From IMG/VR virus record IMGVR_UViG_3300042549_004527, positions 1-43,959 of that record: a stretch of 43,959 nt of DNA; one strand, given 5' to 3'. Numbering within the stretch: position 1 is the first letter of the stretch; each line of letters opens with the position of its first letter. This DNA is from a virus. Positions 1 through 7,304 of this stretch are shown here, piece by piece. Under the pieces are notes generated by a model. That model did no database searches and was not told where the DNA came from. It was given only the letters and a program-made list of their open reading frames with translations. The translations under genes were made by a program, and so were the position numbers.

Positions 1-1
1 A

Positions 2-103
2 CAGCTGGAAGCAGAAGGCTTTGACTGCTACGGTGACTCAGAGTTGAAATCAAATCGTTTCGAAGCTGATGAGGATCAGCATGGTGAGGTGGTGGAGGCC
101 TGA
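2..103 (+). CDS. C-terminal end of an unidentified protein (partial)
   Basis: An open frame enters from the left edge and stops at TGA 101-103, leaving 33 codons. The visible tail is acidic (runs of E and D, one Cys) and ends in GEVVEA. The last codons and the stop lie in the first copy of a 16-bp tandem repeat, so the protein terminus may have been set by repeat growth. Too little is visible to assign a family, and the frame could be coincidental. Confidence 0.4.
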   Translation, partial: QLEAEGFDCYGDSELKSNRFEADEDQHGEVVEA

Positions 104-144
104 GGTGGTGGAGGCCTGAGGTGGTGGAGGCCTGAGGTGGTGGG
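85..144. repeat. 16-bp tandem repeat, about 3.75 copies
   Basis: The unit TGAGGTGGTGGAGGCC occurs in three exact copies (85-100, 101-116, 117-132), followed by a partial fourth copy that decays into GGGGTGGTG. The array is G-rich on the plus strand, unlike the AT-rich remainder, and overlaps the stop codon of the partial gene to its left. Confidence 0.9.
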
Positions 145-157
145 GTGGTGTCACTCC

Positions 158-183
158 GCACTGTTGCATTAGCGCAACAGTGC
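158..183. terminator. Perfect 10-bp hairpin, possible terminator
   Basis: GCACTGTTGC (158-167) pairs perfectly with GCAACAGTGC (174-183) around the loop ATTAGC. It lies 55 bases after the stop of the left-edge gene. No T-run follows on either strand, so it is not a canonical intrinsic terminator. A processing site or protein-binding site is equally possible. Confidence 0.4.
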
Positions 184-429
184 AACAAGCCTCAAAACCC
201 CACCCCTGTTAGACTAGATCACCAGGGGTACAGATCTCCAACTCTCTAAAATTTTGCGCGGCAATTTTTTGGCTACTGTAGACCAATTCTGGGCTGTTTT
301 GTACCTAATGTGTGTACACTGTAAAAACGACCCCCCAATCTAAATTTCACTGGTTAAAAATTTTTGCGCTAAATTTTTTTTGCCCCCTACTATGTGAATC
401 TTGTACACTACATAGGGATTCACTTGATT

Positions 430-437
430 TATAAATA
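430..437 (+). promoter_or_regulatory. T4-type late promoter
   Basis: A perfect TATAAATA box lies 38 bases before the ATG at 476. With T4 spacing the transcript would start near 443 and carry a leader of about 33 nt. Confidence 0.75.
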
Positions 438-475
438 GTGTGTATATAAAACTCACTCTAGGATACGCTATTGTC

Positions 476-982
476 ATGAACTCTTACCATTTTACCATTA
501 CACAACTTGTTACTGAAGATCGATTGGGCTACGAACGTGTAGTCACTAAGATCTATTTTAACATGACCGCACAGGATTCAACTGGGCTTGTTCGTACACA
601 ACTAGCGGACAGTGTGGTTTTACCCATTGGAGATCTTGCACAACAACAGTTCGTCAGCTTTGAGCAGATCACTAAAACTCAAGCTACTGAATGGTTAAAC
701 TCAGTGCTAGACACATCAACCATTGACGCATATAGATCTAGACTGGATGCAGAGTTGATTAGACTAACTGATGCCATGTCAGTTAAAACAACCTTGGTAA
801 CTCACTTGCCTTGGGATGATGTAGTGGAAGGGGTTTTAACCATACCCGATCAACTGTTAATACCCGCAGTTGCTGCCAGTTTAACACCCGCTACATCCAC
901 TGATCATCCGGGCTGTTATCTACTCAATCCAGACGGCAGCTTGAAGATTCTGGAAAGCATTGTAGATCCCACAGTGGAATAA
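476..982 (+). CDS. Hypothetical late phage protein, 168 aa
   Basis: I do not recognise this protein with certainty. The first half is rich in beta-branched residues and looks like a small beta fold. The middle (IDAYRSRLDAELIRL) is helical and is followed by THLPWD, a layout seen in small tail-associated proteins of many myoviruses (possibly the DUF7936 type; unverified). The frame is open back to GTG 440, but that codon lies 2 bases after the TATAAATA box, so ATG 476 is preferred. A weak AGGA lies about 12 bases upstream. It is the only gene of its transcription unit and converges on the nucleotidase gene. The perfect late box suggests late expression and perhaps a virion role. Confidence 0.65.
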   Translation: MNSYHFTITQLVTEDRLGYERVVTKIYFNMTAQDSTGLVRTQLADSVVLPIGDLAQQQFVSFEQITKTQATEWLNSVLDTSTIDAYRSRLDAELIRLTDAMSVKTTLVTHLPWDDVVEGVLTIPDQLLIPAVAASLTPATSTDHPGCYLLNPDGSLKILESIVDPTVE

Positions 983-1041
983 TATGTTGGGCTTTAATAG
1001 AGCCTGAAATTTCTTTTTTACCGCGTCGCGCTTCGCGCTCT

Positions 1042-1545
1042 TCAGGCGGGTGCCGGACCTAGTGTCTCTTCCAACCACAGCCTACAAGCGGGCCAATCTG
1101 TGTATATGTGTGCTCTGCCTCCGGCTCGGATCCATTCTTCACAGTTGCTACGGCGGTCATCGATTAGGATGTCCTCGGCGCTCTTGCAGTGCATATACTT
1201 CTCGTAGCTGTAGGGACCAAGGAATACTGGTATATGGGGGAAGTGTTGTCTAGCCCACTCATGCTTGTCGGGAATGGCCCAGGGCGTGTCGTTCAAGTGT
1301 GGAATGGCACTGAGGAAACCCAGACCACAGTGACGTTTAACTGCATAGTTGGTAACCCAATTGACCAATTCATCTGCGCCCTCTTTCTTGGGCAGATTGC
1401 GGTACATGCGGGGTGCTTGCTTGAGTGTGGCCCAAACGTGATCGGGCAACATCTGTCCCTGTACCCACGTGGGTTCGTTTAGATAAACTCGGGCAAAGCC
1501 CAACCAATCAGCGACCACATCGTCCATATCCAAATAAATGTTCAT
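1042..1545 (-). CDS. 5'(3')-deoxyribonucleotidase-like HAD phosphatase
   Basis: The protein is 167 aa and of HAD superfamily NT5C type. Such enzymes dephosphorylate nucleoside monophosphates. The nucleophile motif DMDDV is at residues 6-10, motif II Ser is in FLSAIP (78-82), and the acidic motif ILIDDR (127-132) is followed by NCEEWIRAGG, typical of the family. Length is normal for the compact phage members. Its start overlaps the end of the upstream glycosyltransferase-like gene by 4 bases, so the two are cotranscribed. The role is probably adjusting nucleotide pools during replication, but the substrate cannot be read from sequence. Confidence 0.8.
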   Translation of the reverse strand: MNIYLDMDDVVADWLGFARVYLNEPTWVQGQMLPDHVWATLKQAPRMYRNLPKKEGADELVNWVTNYAVKRHCGLGFLSAIPHLNDTPWAIPDKHEWARQHFPHIPVFLGPYSYEKYMHCKSAEDILIDDRRSNCEEWIRAGGRAHIYTDWPACRLWLEETLGPAPA

Positions 1546-2249
1546 AATTCTATTCCATAATGTTGGGCAGTTTCTTTGCCGTGAAATCCCAGGCTCCGTT
1601 TGAACCAGGGGTTTGAGTAGCTTTCACTACACTCAATTGACCACTGATGTGCCAATTCAACAGGTGCCCATTTTAGTTTGTAGTGTTCTTGTAGATACTG
1701 GCGATAGGGGCCAGCCAGTAGGTTGTCTTCATTAAGTCCGTCGCGATTGTTGGGACTGTAGTACTTGGGGTCAAGATCGGGCCATCCATCTACTCGGTAG
1801 CTGGGTTGCCAGTCAACCAGTGCGTCATAGAGTCTGCGGCTACGCAAGCTGAATCCACCATTGCCTACCTGCTCTTCAGGGGGACCCCACCATAGCCAGG
1901 GAGCACCAATATAATCATAGTTGAGGAATTCATCGGTCCATGCTGCCTTGTTGACTGCATATCCATCGTTCTGCACAATGATGTTGAAGTCAGTTTCCAC
2001 TACACTGGGCAGTAGTCTTAAGGTAATCCAACTGTACCAGAGATTAAACTGATCCCGTAAAGGCAGGCAATCCCGTACTCGAACCCATTGTGTGGGCACT
2101 GAAAATTCCACTGGACAGGGATAGTTGCTGACCCAATAGACTTTGCTAGCGGGTGTGCAGAGCAGGGTGCTTTTAATAGCACGAATTGCAGCCTCTGGTG
2201 CCCTAGTTTCCACCACGGCAATTGAAATAGTTTTTGTTGATTGTGTCAT
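1542..2249 (-). CDS. DUF5672-type glycosyltransferase-like protein
   Basis: The family signatures are visible: IIVQNDGYAVN, then LNYDYIGAPWLWWG and VGNGGFSLRSRRLYDALVD, and later a downstream acidic NEDN. DUF5672 proteins are predicted GT-A-like sugar transferases of unknown acceptor. A GTG at 2261 would add four residues (MYYI), but it falls upstream of the transcription start predicted from the sigma70-like promoter, so ATG 2249 is chosen (235 aa). No clear Shine-Dalgarno is present and the leader would be only about 9 nt. Possible roles are glycosylating phage DNA, a virion protein or a host surface molecule. I cannot decide between these. Confidence 0.7.
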   Translation of the reverse strand: MTQSTKTISIAVVETRAPEAAIRAIKSTLLCTPASKVYWVSNYPCPVEFSVPTQWVRVRDCLPLRDQFNLWYSWITLRLLPSVVETDFNIIVQNDGYAVNKAAWTDEFLNYDYIGAPWLWWGPPEEQVGNGGFSLRSRRLYDALVDWQPSYRVDGWPDLDPKYYSPNNRDGLNEDNLLAGPYRQYLQEHYKLKWAPVELAHQWSIECSESYSNPWFKRSLGFHGKETAQHYGIEL

Positions 2250-2264
2250 AATGTAGTACACACA

Positions 2265-2293
2265 AGTATACTAGATCTGACTGGAAATTGCAA
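2265..2293 (-). promoter_or_regulatory. Sigma70-like promoter for the nucleotidase/glycosyltransferase pair
   Basis: On the minus strand TTGCAA (2288-2293) and TATACT (2265-2270) are separated by exactly 17 bases. Predicted start is near 2258, about 9 nt before ATG 2249. This suggests host-polymerase (early) expression. Confidence 0.6.
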
Positions 2294-2297
2294 CTGA

Positions 2298-2984
2298 TTA
2301 GATGCTGAGGTCTTGATCTTTAAGTGCCAAAATGGCCTGCATTAGACTGCTGATTACACCCAGGTTACGCAGAGTCTTATAGACTAGGTTTTCGTGGGCC
2401 CATTCACCGTTGCGAGCCAGGGCATCTTTACGATATTGACTCAGCTGTGTTTTGTATTCTTCCAGCTGGTCCAAATCTCTAGTTTGAACAACAGTGTTCA
2501 GTCGTTCCAACCAAATCTGCACGTCACGTATTAGATCTTCGTCCCGTACTTCTGCTTCTGAACGATCTGGTTTTCGAAGCCACTGATCCTGCATGATACT
2601 GTAGGCTGCGCCATGAGCCTGTTTGTCAGTATCCTCTACATATACTTCCACTGGAACACCGTGTACTGTGATAGTATGACGCTGCTTCCATAATTTACGC
2701 TTGGTATCAAATAGGTCCGCTACAGGTTGATCGCATTTAACTTCGGTGTAGGGCACAATAAGATGTAGATCTAAATCACTGTGGATACTGTAGTTATAAT
2801 TGGCTTGACTGCCCGTTACCTGCACATCAACTAGGGGCGCATCAAATTCTAAAAATTCAAAGAATTCTTTGGCAATGCGAAATAATGCAACCTGTACTTC
2901 TGGGTGCATGGTGTGATCCTCGGTCCAAATTTTTGGATTAAGGGTATCGTGTTGATCTATAAGGGCTGCATCTAACTTGGACAT
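2298..2984 (-). CDS. Pol-beta superfamily nucleotidyltransferase
   Basis: The 228-aa protein carries the nucleotidyltransferase fold signature: TGSQANYNYSIHSDLDLHLI, with the GS pair at 58-59 and metal-binding D70 and D72. The third acidic position is probably in VEVYVED (112-118). A helical C-terminal half follows. Family members transfer NMP groups to RNA ends, small molecules or proteins; the acceptor here is unknown. It is preceded by a perfect late promoter only 6 nt from the ATG, so the transcript is predicted to be leaderless. It is divergent from the AlgH-like gene across a 27-bp gap. Confidence 0.75.
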   Translation of the reverse strand: MSKLDAALIDQHDTLNPKIWTEDHTMHPEVQVALFRIAKEFFEFLEFDAPLVDVQVTGSQANYNYSIHSDLDLHLIVPYTEVKCDQPVADLFDTKRKLWKQRHTITVHGVPVEVYVEDTDKQAHGAAYSIMQDQWLRKPDRSEAEVRDEDLIRDVQIWLERLNTVVQTRDLDQLEEYKTQLSQYRKDALARNGEWAHENLVYKTLRNLGVISSLMQAILALKDQDLSI

Positions 2985-2990
2985 ATCAGA

Positions 2991-2998
2991 TATTTATA
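2991..2998 (-). promoter_or_regulatory. T4-type late promoter (leaderless)
   Basis: A perfect TATAAATA on the minus strand, with 6 nt to ATG 2984. It abuts the plus-strand box at 3000-3007, making a divergent late-promoter pair inside 27 bp. Confidence 0.75.
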
Positions 2999-2999
2999 C

Positions 3000-3007
3000 G
3001 GTAAATA
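3000..3007 (+). promoter_or_regulatory. Probable T4-type late promoter (leaderless)
   Basis: GGTAAATA lies with only 4 nt to ATG 3012. It matches TAAATA exactly but not the first two bases of the consensus. No room exists for a Shine-Dalgarno sequence. Confidence 0.5.
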
Positions 3008-3011
3008 CATC

Positions 3012-3581
3012 ATGCTACTGAACAACTATAAAGGCAAACTGCTAATTGCACAGCCCAAATGCGATAGTAATTTCTTCAAAGAAAGTGTGGTGTTAATAAC
3101 TAGACACAACAGCTACGGCGCCTGGGGAATTATTATCAATAAGCCCGTGCCCGATCCCAGCTGCGATCTAGTAGATATATTTGAGCATATCGGGATGGAT
3201 AATGCAGTGGGCGTAAATGCTCCGTTGTACGTCGGTGGTCCTATAGAACGAAATCGAGTATGTCTAGTACATTCAAATGATTGGTCATCTAGCAGTACTT
3301 TGGAAATATCCCCGGAGTTGTCAGTTACCACTGATATAAGCGTACTGGCAGCAATATCACAAGGAATCGGGCCAATGTATTATCGCACCTGTTGTGGAGT
3401 TAGTAGTTGGGGACCAAATCAACTTGAAGGCGAGATGAAGGGGCAAGCCCCGTGGACTCCTAAGCATCGATGGTTAGAAATCCAGGGCACTGAAAAAAAT
3501 GTATTTGAGACAGAACCAACACTTCAATGGAACAGCTTGCTAACGCAGGCAGTTGAATTAGAAGTTAAAGAGTGGTTTTAA
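3012..3581 (+). CDS. AlgH/UPF0301 family protein
   Basis: The 189-aa sequence follows the bacterial AlgH (DUF179) family from end to end: YKGKLLIAQP near the N-terminus, then FFKESVVLI and GAWGIIINKP, the YVGGPIERNRVCLVHS block, and a C-terminal SSWGPNQLEGEM box ending in APW. The length matches bacterial members (about 185-190 aa). The biochemical function of AlgH is unsettled in bacteria. A phage-borne copy could have been acquired from a host. The 3' end overlaps the gp41 gene by 4 bases, tail to tail. Confidence 0.8.
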   Translation: MLLNNYKGKLLIAQPKCDSNFFKESVVLITRHNSYGAWGIIINKPVPDPSCDLVDIFEHIGMDNAVGVNAPLYVGGPIERNRVCLVHSNDWSSSSTLEISPELSVTTDISVLAAISQGIGPMYYRTCCGVSSWGPNQLEGEMKGQAPWTPKHRWLEIQGTEKNVFETEPTLQWNSLLTQAVELEVKEWF

Positions 3582-5053
3582 TCTTTTTCGCTATTCAAAT
3601 TAGCCAGCATTGCTCGAATCTTTGCTCCACCTAGTTCTGCCTTAACTTTCGGCGCACCGGCTCCCTTAGTTGGGTCCACTTCAAAAATTTCTCCAGTTTC
3701 CGGATCGGTAGTAGTGCTTACTGTGCTGGTCCTTTTTAGGTTTGCAATCAAATTGCTGCCAGCAGTAGGTCGTCCACCGCCCTGACTTAGACTACGGTTG
3801 TCTTCCTCTTCTCCTAGATCTAGAATACGCAGGGTTTCTACATTGAACTCTAGATCAACCTTTTGCCCAACTCCTGATGACGAGCGTGTCTTCATAAACT
3901 GGATTTGATAGCGTCCACGTTCCTTCATAGCCCTAGAAGTAAAGATACCAATTACATTATCTGCCGTCATAATCTTACTCAAACCACCTGAGATATGACT
4001 GTGATCAAACTCAATTTCTTCAACAGCACTACGGTTCAACTGTGACGCTGTAACTGTAATACATTGTGTTTCCATAGCCAAATTTCGAATCTCTTCAGAT
4101 ACGTATTTGTCTTTAACAAACAGATCGCTAGGACTTACCTTCACACTTAAAGGCATCATTAAATCGAGGTAATCTATTAAGATTACATCTGGTTTCACGC
4201 CTTTTTTGACCTGATATTCCTTCAAATAGGCTCGAATATCGTTACAATTTTTACCTGAGGGCATATACTTGACTTGCATACTTCCCGCATTTCTAGCGGT
4301 CATTTTAACCTTCAATTCCACATCATCTAAGTTCTTAAAGATCTCTCTAGTACCAATACCAGTCATCATAGAATCCAGTCGCATAGCAACCAATCCTTCA
4401 CTAAGTTCAAATGTAAGATACAATACATTCAATCCGGCCAGTGCCCAGTTTACACCTAAGTTGGCTAAGAACAAACTCTTGCCGCCACCTGAACCGGCAC
4501 AGAAAATATTCAATTCACCACGGTTAAAACCACCATACAATTTCTTATCAATACTAGGCCATCCGGTACTAACTTGTCCATTACCATCTTTTAATTTTGA
4601 CAGTCGTGCTCTAGGATCTTCAAAATAATCTGTACCCATGTCCTTGTTCAAGCTGATCTGAATAGCGTCCTTAATCAGTTTCTCAACTGGACCATAATCT
4701 CCAGCTTCTAGTAAATCACTAGATTCAATAATAGCTCTCTCTAATCCTTTGTGACGACTAAAGTTTTCGAACTCATTCATTAACCACTCGTAGTTTTCCT
4801 TGGGCAATACTGCTGGAGCAAATTGACTTCGGGTAGAAGCATTAACAATATTTGCTTCTGGCATTACTTTGTATTCATCTACATATTTGGTAATAAATGT
4901 TGCGGCATCTTGTAATCTCTGATCAAAGTTAAGCGGATCAAAAATGTTCTGGCAGCGTACAAATGTTTCTGCATCACTAAGAAACATTTCTATGTATAAC
5001 TTCTGTACTTCATAGTCATAATTAGGTTTTAGGGTTTTATCTTTTTTATTCAT
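3578..5053 (-). CDS. 41: Replicative DNA helicase (T4 gp41, DnaB family)
   Basis: This 491-aa hexameric helicase unwinds the lagging-strand template and works with primase. The RecA-like core has Walker A GSGGGKS at 187-193 and a Walker B/DnaB-type segment ILIDYLDLM near 290-298; SQLNRSAVEE further on is the DnaB H4-like region. The N-terminal 140 residues are the helical collar domain. Length is close to T4 gp41 (475 aa). Its start overlaps the end of the primase gene by 8 bases, coupling the two primosome subunits. The C-terminal 80 residues are low-complexity, possibly the gp61 or gp59 interaction tail. Confidence 0.93.
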   Translation of the reverse strand: MNKKDKTLKPNYDYEVQKLYIEMFLSDAETFVRCQNIFDPLNFDQRLQDAATFITKYVDEYKVMPEANIVNASTRSQFAPAVLPKENYEWLMNEFENFSRHKGLERAIIESSDLLEAGDYGPVEKLIKDAIQISLNKDMGTDYFEDPRARLSKLKDGNGQVSTGWPSIDKKLYGGFNRGELNIFCAGSGGGKSLFLANLGVNWALAGLNVLYLTFELSEGLVAMRLDSMMTGIGTREIFKNLDDVELKVKMTARNAGSMQVKYMPSGKNCNDIRAYLKEYQVKKGVKPDVILIDYLDLMMPLSVKVSPSDLFVKDKYVSEEIRNLAMETQCITVTASQLNRSAVEEIEFDHSHISGGLSKIMTADNVIGIFTSRAMKERGRYQIQFMKTRSSSGVGQKVDLEFNVETLRILDLGEEEDNRSLSQGGGRPTAGSNLIANLKRTSTVSTTTDPETGEIFEVDPTKGAGAPKVKAELGGAKIRAMLANLNSEKD

Positions 5054-6038
5054 TGATGCTTTCTAGTTTTTTCTTCAGTAAATTAATTTTTATCTCTCCG
5101 TGAATACGGTAGTGTATAATTGTGGTTAATACATATAGCCGGCCATATCTTTTCACAGCGTCAGCAACATCTTTAATATCATCTGCCCAAGGTGGCAAAC
5201 TAACACTCCAATTGTTTGCTATTGCTGCCTTGAGCAGTACTGCTCCTGGCTTATCTTTATCAGGAACAATGATAACTTCCTTACCTAATACATTCAGTCT
5301 AGTGCATTGTGTCTGATTAGGTTCATTGTGCATGAATGCAACTCCATCAATTGCAATTGCGTCAAATTGGCCTTCAACTCCGATAACAAATTCTCGATTG
5401 TCAGTCTGACGATCTATGTTAAAAACATATCCAGGCTGTGCATCTGTTAGATACTTTGGCTTGCCGTCTTTAATTTTTCTACCTGTGTATCCTACAATTT
5501 TCCCTTCATTGTAGAATGGAATTATAACTCTATCACGAAATCCAGGAGTTGCACTCCAATGCCAATCATACCACTCATAATCCATTCCGCGGTCTAGCAA
5601 ATAGTTAATTACTGCTACTAAGTCAGGATCTTGACATCCTTCATTGACCCAAGCATTTATGCTTTTACATTCATCGGGTAATGGTTTTTCTACTAGATCA
5701 AGAATGATAGGTTTCTCGACCTTGGGCATATCTTCTTTATTCTTTAGGGCTTCGAGCCCTAATTTTTGTATCTCTATCTCCGGTAAACCTAGCCAGGATA
5801 GTATTGATTTCGTGTTCTTACTTAATAGCTTACCTGGTGACCATCCTGCTTTGAAATTACAGTTAAAGCAATGATACTGAAATCCATCATTGTTAAACAA
5901 CATGCCACCACGCTGGCGCTTGTCTTGCTTTTCTCCGTTATGGATACAACAAGGTGCGTTGAAACTTATCCACCCGCTGGGAGTAGCTTTTCGTTTCGGA
6001 GGTAAGATTGTTTGTACTGCTGCCTGTATCAGGTTCAT
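5046..6038 (-). CDS. 61: DNA primase (T4 gp61)
   Basis: The 330-aa DnaG-like phage primase makes RNA primers for Okazaki fragments. An N-terminal zinc module is visible (C30/C31, H33, then C57-x2-C60). The TOPRIM catalytic core has the conserved Glu in IGVEGQFDAIAI (E222) and the acidic pair in VPDKDKPG (D260, D262). Length matches T4 gp61 (342 aa). It lies directly upstream of gp41 and overlaps it. The next gene upstream is a late structural gene 10 bp away, so in the early phase this operon must be read from farther upstream or from an unrecognised promoter. Confidence 0.9.
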   Translation of the reverse strand: MNLIQAAVQTILPPKRKATPSGWISFNAPCCIHNGEKQDKRQRGGMLFNNDGFQYHCFNCNFKAGWSPGKLLSKNTKSILSWLGLPEIEIQKLGLEALKNKEDMPKVEKPIILDLVEKPLPDECKSINAWVNEGCQDPDLVAVINYLLDRGMDYEWYDWHWSATPGFRDRVIIPFYNEGKIVGYTGRKIKDGKPKYLTDAQPGYVFNIDRQTDNREFVIGVEGQFDAIAIDGVAFMHNEPNQTQCTRLNVLGKEVIIVPDKDKPGAVLLKAAIANNWSVSLPPWADDIKDVADAVKRYGRLYVLTTIIHYRIHGEIKINLLKKKLESINE

Positions 6039-6047
6039 GCAGTTAGT

Positions 6048-6899
6048 TTAACTTCTTAGCAATACTTTGTCAAAGTTTCCGGCGTAAGTAGTGTCATCGT
6101 TAAATCCAGTTTGTGGATTCTTAGCAGGAATATATCTAACTCTTAAGTGAGTGAAAATACCATTTGCACTCATATAATCTACACCAGTGAATCCGGTGTA
6201 TGTTCTACTTTGAAGAATCGCATAGTGGCCAAACGTAGTAGGACTATTATCCAATGTGCCTTCTAAGTATACTATTCCTCTAAAATTTCTCATGTAGAAT
6301 GCTGTAGACAATGTACCGTTTCTATTTTGAGAATCTGGATATATTCGAACATTACCAGTATTGTATTCCCACCATAATTTTCCAGCATCACTATTAAACA
6401 CTCGCTGGAAGGTCACAACTTCGATACTAGGTTTTGCCGCTGGGAAAACTTCTTCTTTTAATTCTAAGATACCCGGAACATCGTAATAAGTATTTGAATA
6501 CGTAGGATTCAAAGTACCATCTTCTTCTAACATAACAACAGAAAAATTGTAGGCTTTAGATTCCATATCTAATGTATCGCTGGCCGTAAAAATAACTTGA
6601 CCGAGGCCTTTAGATATGTAGGTGGTAGCAGAAGAGCCAGTATCGATAATATCAATATTCTTGCTTAAAATTAAACTTCTGTTTTCGCTAGTTTCATAAA
6701 CGTTAAGTACAAATGTAGAAGAGCTAACATCTAATCTTTTCTGATCCGAATTTTTGAATTGCAGTTGTACAGTGTTCTTAACACCTTTTTGAATTTTAAG
6801 AGGTCGCTGATACATAATTTGGTTTATTTCCTTATTATTGTCCAGATCTAGTGTTACATCGAACAAATTGGTATATAAATAGACTGGTAATTTCTGCAT
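6048..6899 (-). CDS. Putative virion/baseplate protein, BppU-like N-terminus
   Basis: The 283-aa protein is beta-rich. The first ~130 residues (LKIQKGVKNTVQLQFKNSDQ, then FVLNVYE, TASDTLDMESKAYNFSVVM) read like the BppU/upper-baseplate Ig-like domain common in phage adhesion proteins. The second half (YMRNFRGIVYLEGTLDN) has further beta repeats and no catalytic motif. A late promoter ends 5 nt before the ATG, so it is probably a leaderless late structural gene placed between the primase gene and a plus-strand gene. The family call is by pattern only. Confidence 0.55.
   Translation of the reverse strand: MQKLPVYLYTNLFDVTLDLDNNKEINQIMYQRPLKIQKGVKNTVQLQFKNSDQKRLDVSSSTFVLNVYETSENRSLILSKNIDIIDTGSSATTYISKGLGQVIFTASDTLDMESKAYNFSVVMLEEDGTLNPTYSNTYYDVPGILELKEEVFPAAKPSIEVVTFQRVFNSDAGKLWWEYNTGNVRIYPDSQNRNGTLSTAFYMRNFRGIVYLEGTLDNSPTTFGHYAILQSRTYTGFTGVDYMSANGIFTHLRVRYIPAKNPQTGFNDDTTYAGNFDKVLLRS
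6874..6881 (+). promoter_or_regulatory. T4-type late promoter inside the divergent gene
   Basis: A perfect plus-strand TATAAATA lies within the first codons of the minus-strand gene. Predicted start near 6887 gives a leader of about 34 nt before ATG 6921, much like the arrangement at 430-476. Confidence 0.6.
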
Positions 6900-6904
6900 A
6901 TAGG

Positions 6905-6912
6905 TATTTATT
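6905..6912 (-). promoter_or_regulatory. T4-type late promoter (leaderless)
   Basis: AATAAATA on the minus strand with exactly 5 nt (CCTAT) to ATG 6899. Confidence 0.7.
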
Positions 6913-6920
6913 AGAAATCA

Positions 6921-7304
6921 ATGACAACAAAAGAGAGCTTCCAAGAAAACTATCCTTTTATGACCTGCATCAAGTGTAATGATACAGAATATTTAGGTAT
7001 TATTATAAACTTCGATCAGCAAGTAACGAGTCTGTACGACTTTGCTGTGATTAACAATTCAGGTTACCAGAACTTATTTCTAGAATTAGGTGATGTTTGG
7101 TGGTGGGAATCAAATCGTAAAATACCCATTAACATTTTTCTTAAACAAGACATGTCTTCGTTTAAGCCTTATATTAAAACATTTAATACTAAGGATGTAG
7201 AAGTTGTATTCGGACCAACTGTCAATTTAGGCGATATCGCAGAAAAGCGAGTCAAACGTAAATCAATTCAACTGGTCCGAAATCCTAAGAAGGTTAGACC
7301 TTAA
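6921..7304 (+). CDS. Conserved hypothetical phage protein, 127 aa
   Basis: I do not recognise a named family. The protein has an N-terminal IKCNDTEYLGIIINFD segment, an aromatic patch LGDVWWWESNRKIPI near residue 60, and a basic tail (KRVKRKSIQLVRNPKKVRP) suited to nucleic-acid or acidic-surface binding. It is a lone plus-strand gene whose end overlaps the methyltransferase gene by 4 bases, tail to tail. The perfect late box upstream suggests late expression. Confidence 0.6.
   Translation: MTTKESFQENYPFMTCIKCNDTEYLGIIINFDQQVTSLYDFAVINNSGYQNLFLELGDVWWWESNRKIPINIFLKQDMSSFKPYIKTFNTKDVEVVFGPTVNLGDIAEKRVKRKSIQLVRNPKKVRP

Larger units (their letters stand above)
104..475. other. Non-coding interval with hairpin, T-tracts and inverted repeats
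   Basis: This is the only stretch over 300 bases without a gene. After the tandem repeat it holds a perfect hairpin (158-183), a C-rich patch, T-rich tracts around 264-270 and 372-380, and GTGAATC (394-400) inverted as GATTCAC (417-423) just before a late promoter. The 8-mer GTGTACAC occurs near 312, with a related GTACAC near 403. I see no convincing small gene. It separates two transcription units and could hold an operator. Confidence 0.5.

Noticed and set aside
1005-1045. GC-rich CGCG/TTCG palindrome between converging genes as a terminator
   Set aside because: Only a 4-bp stem can be drawn cleanly; I cannot support a terminator for either gene.
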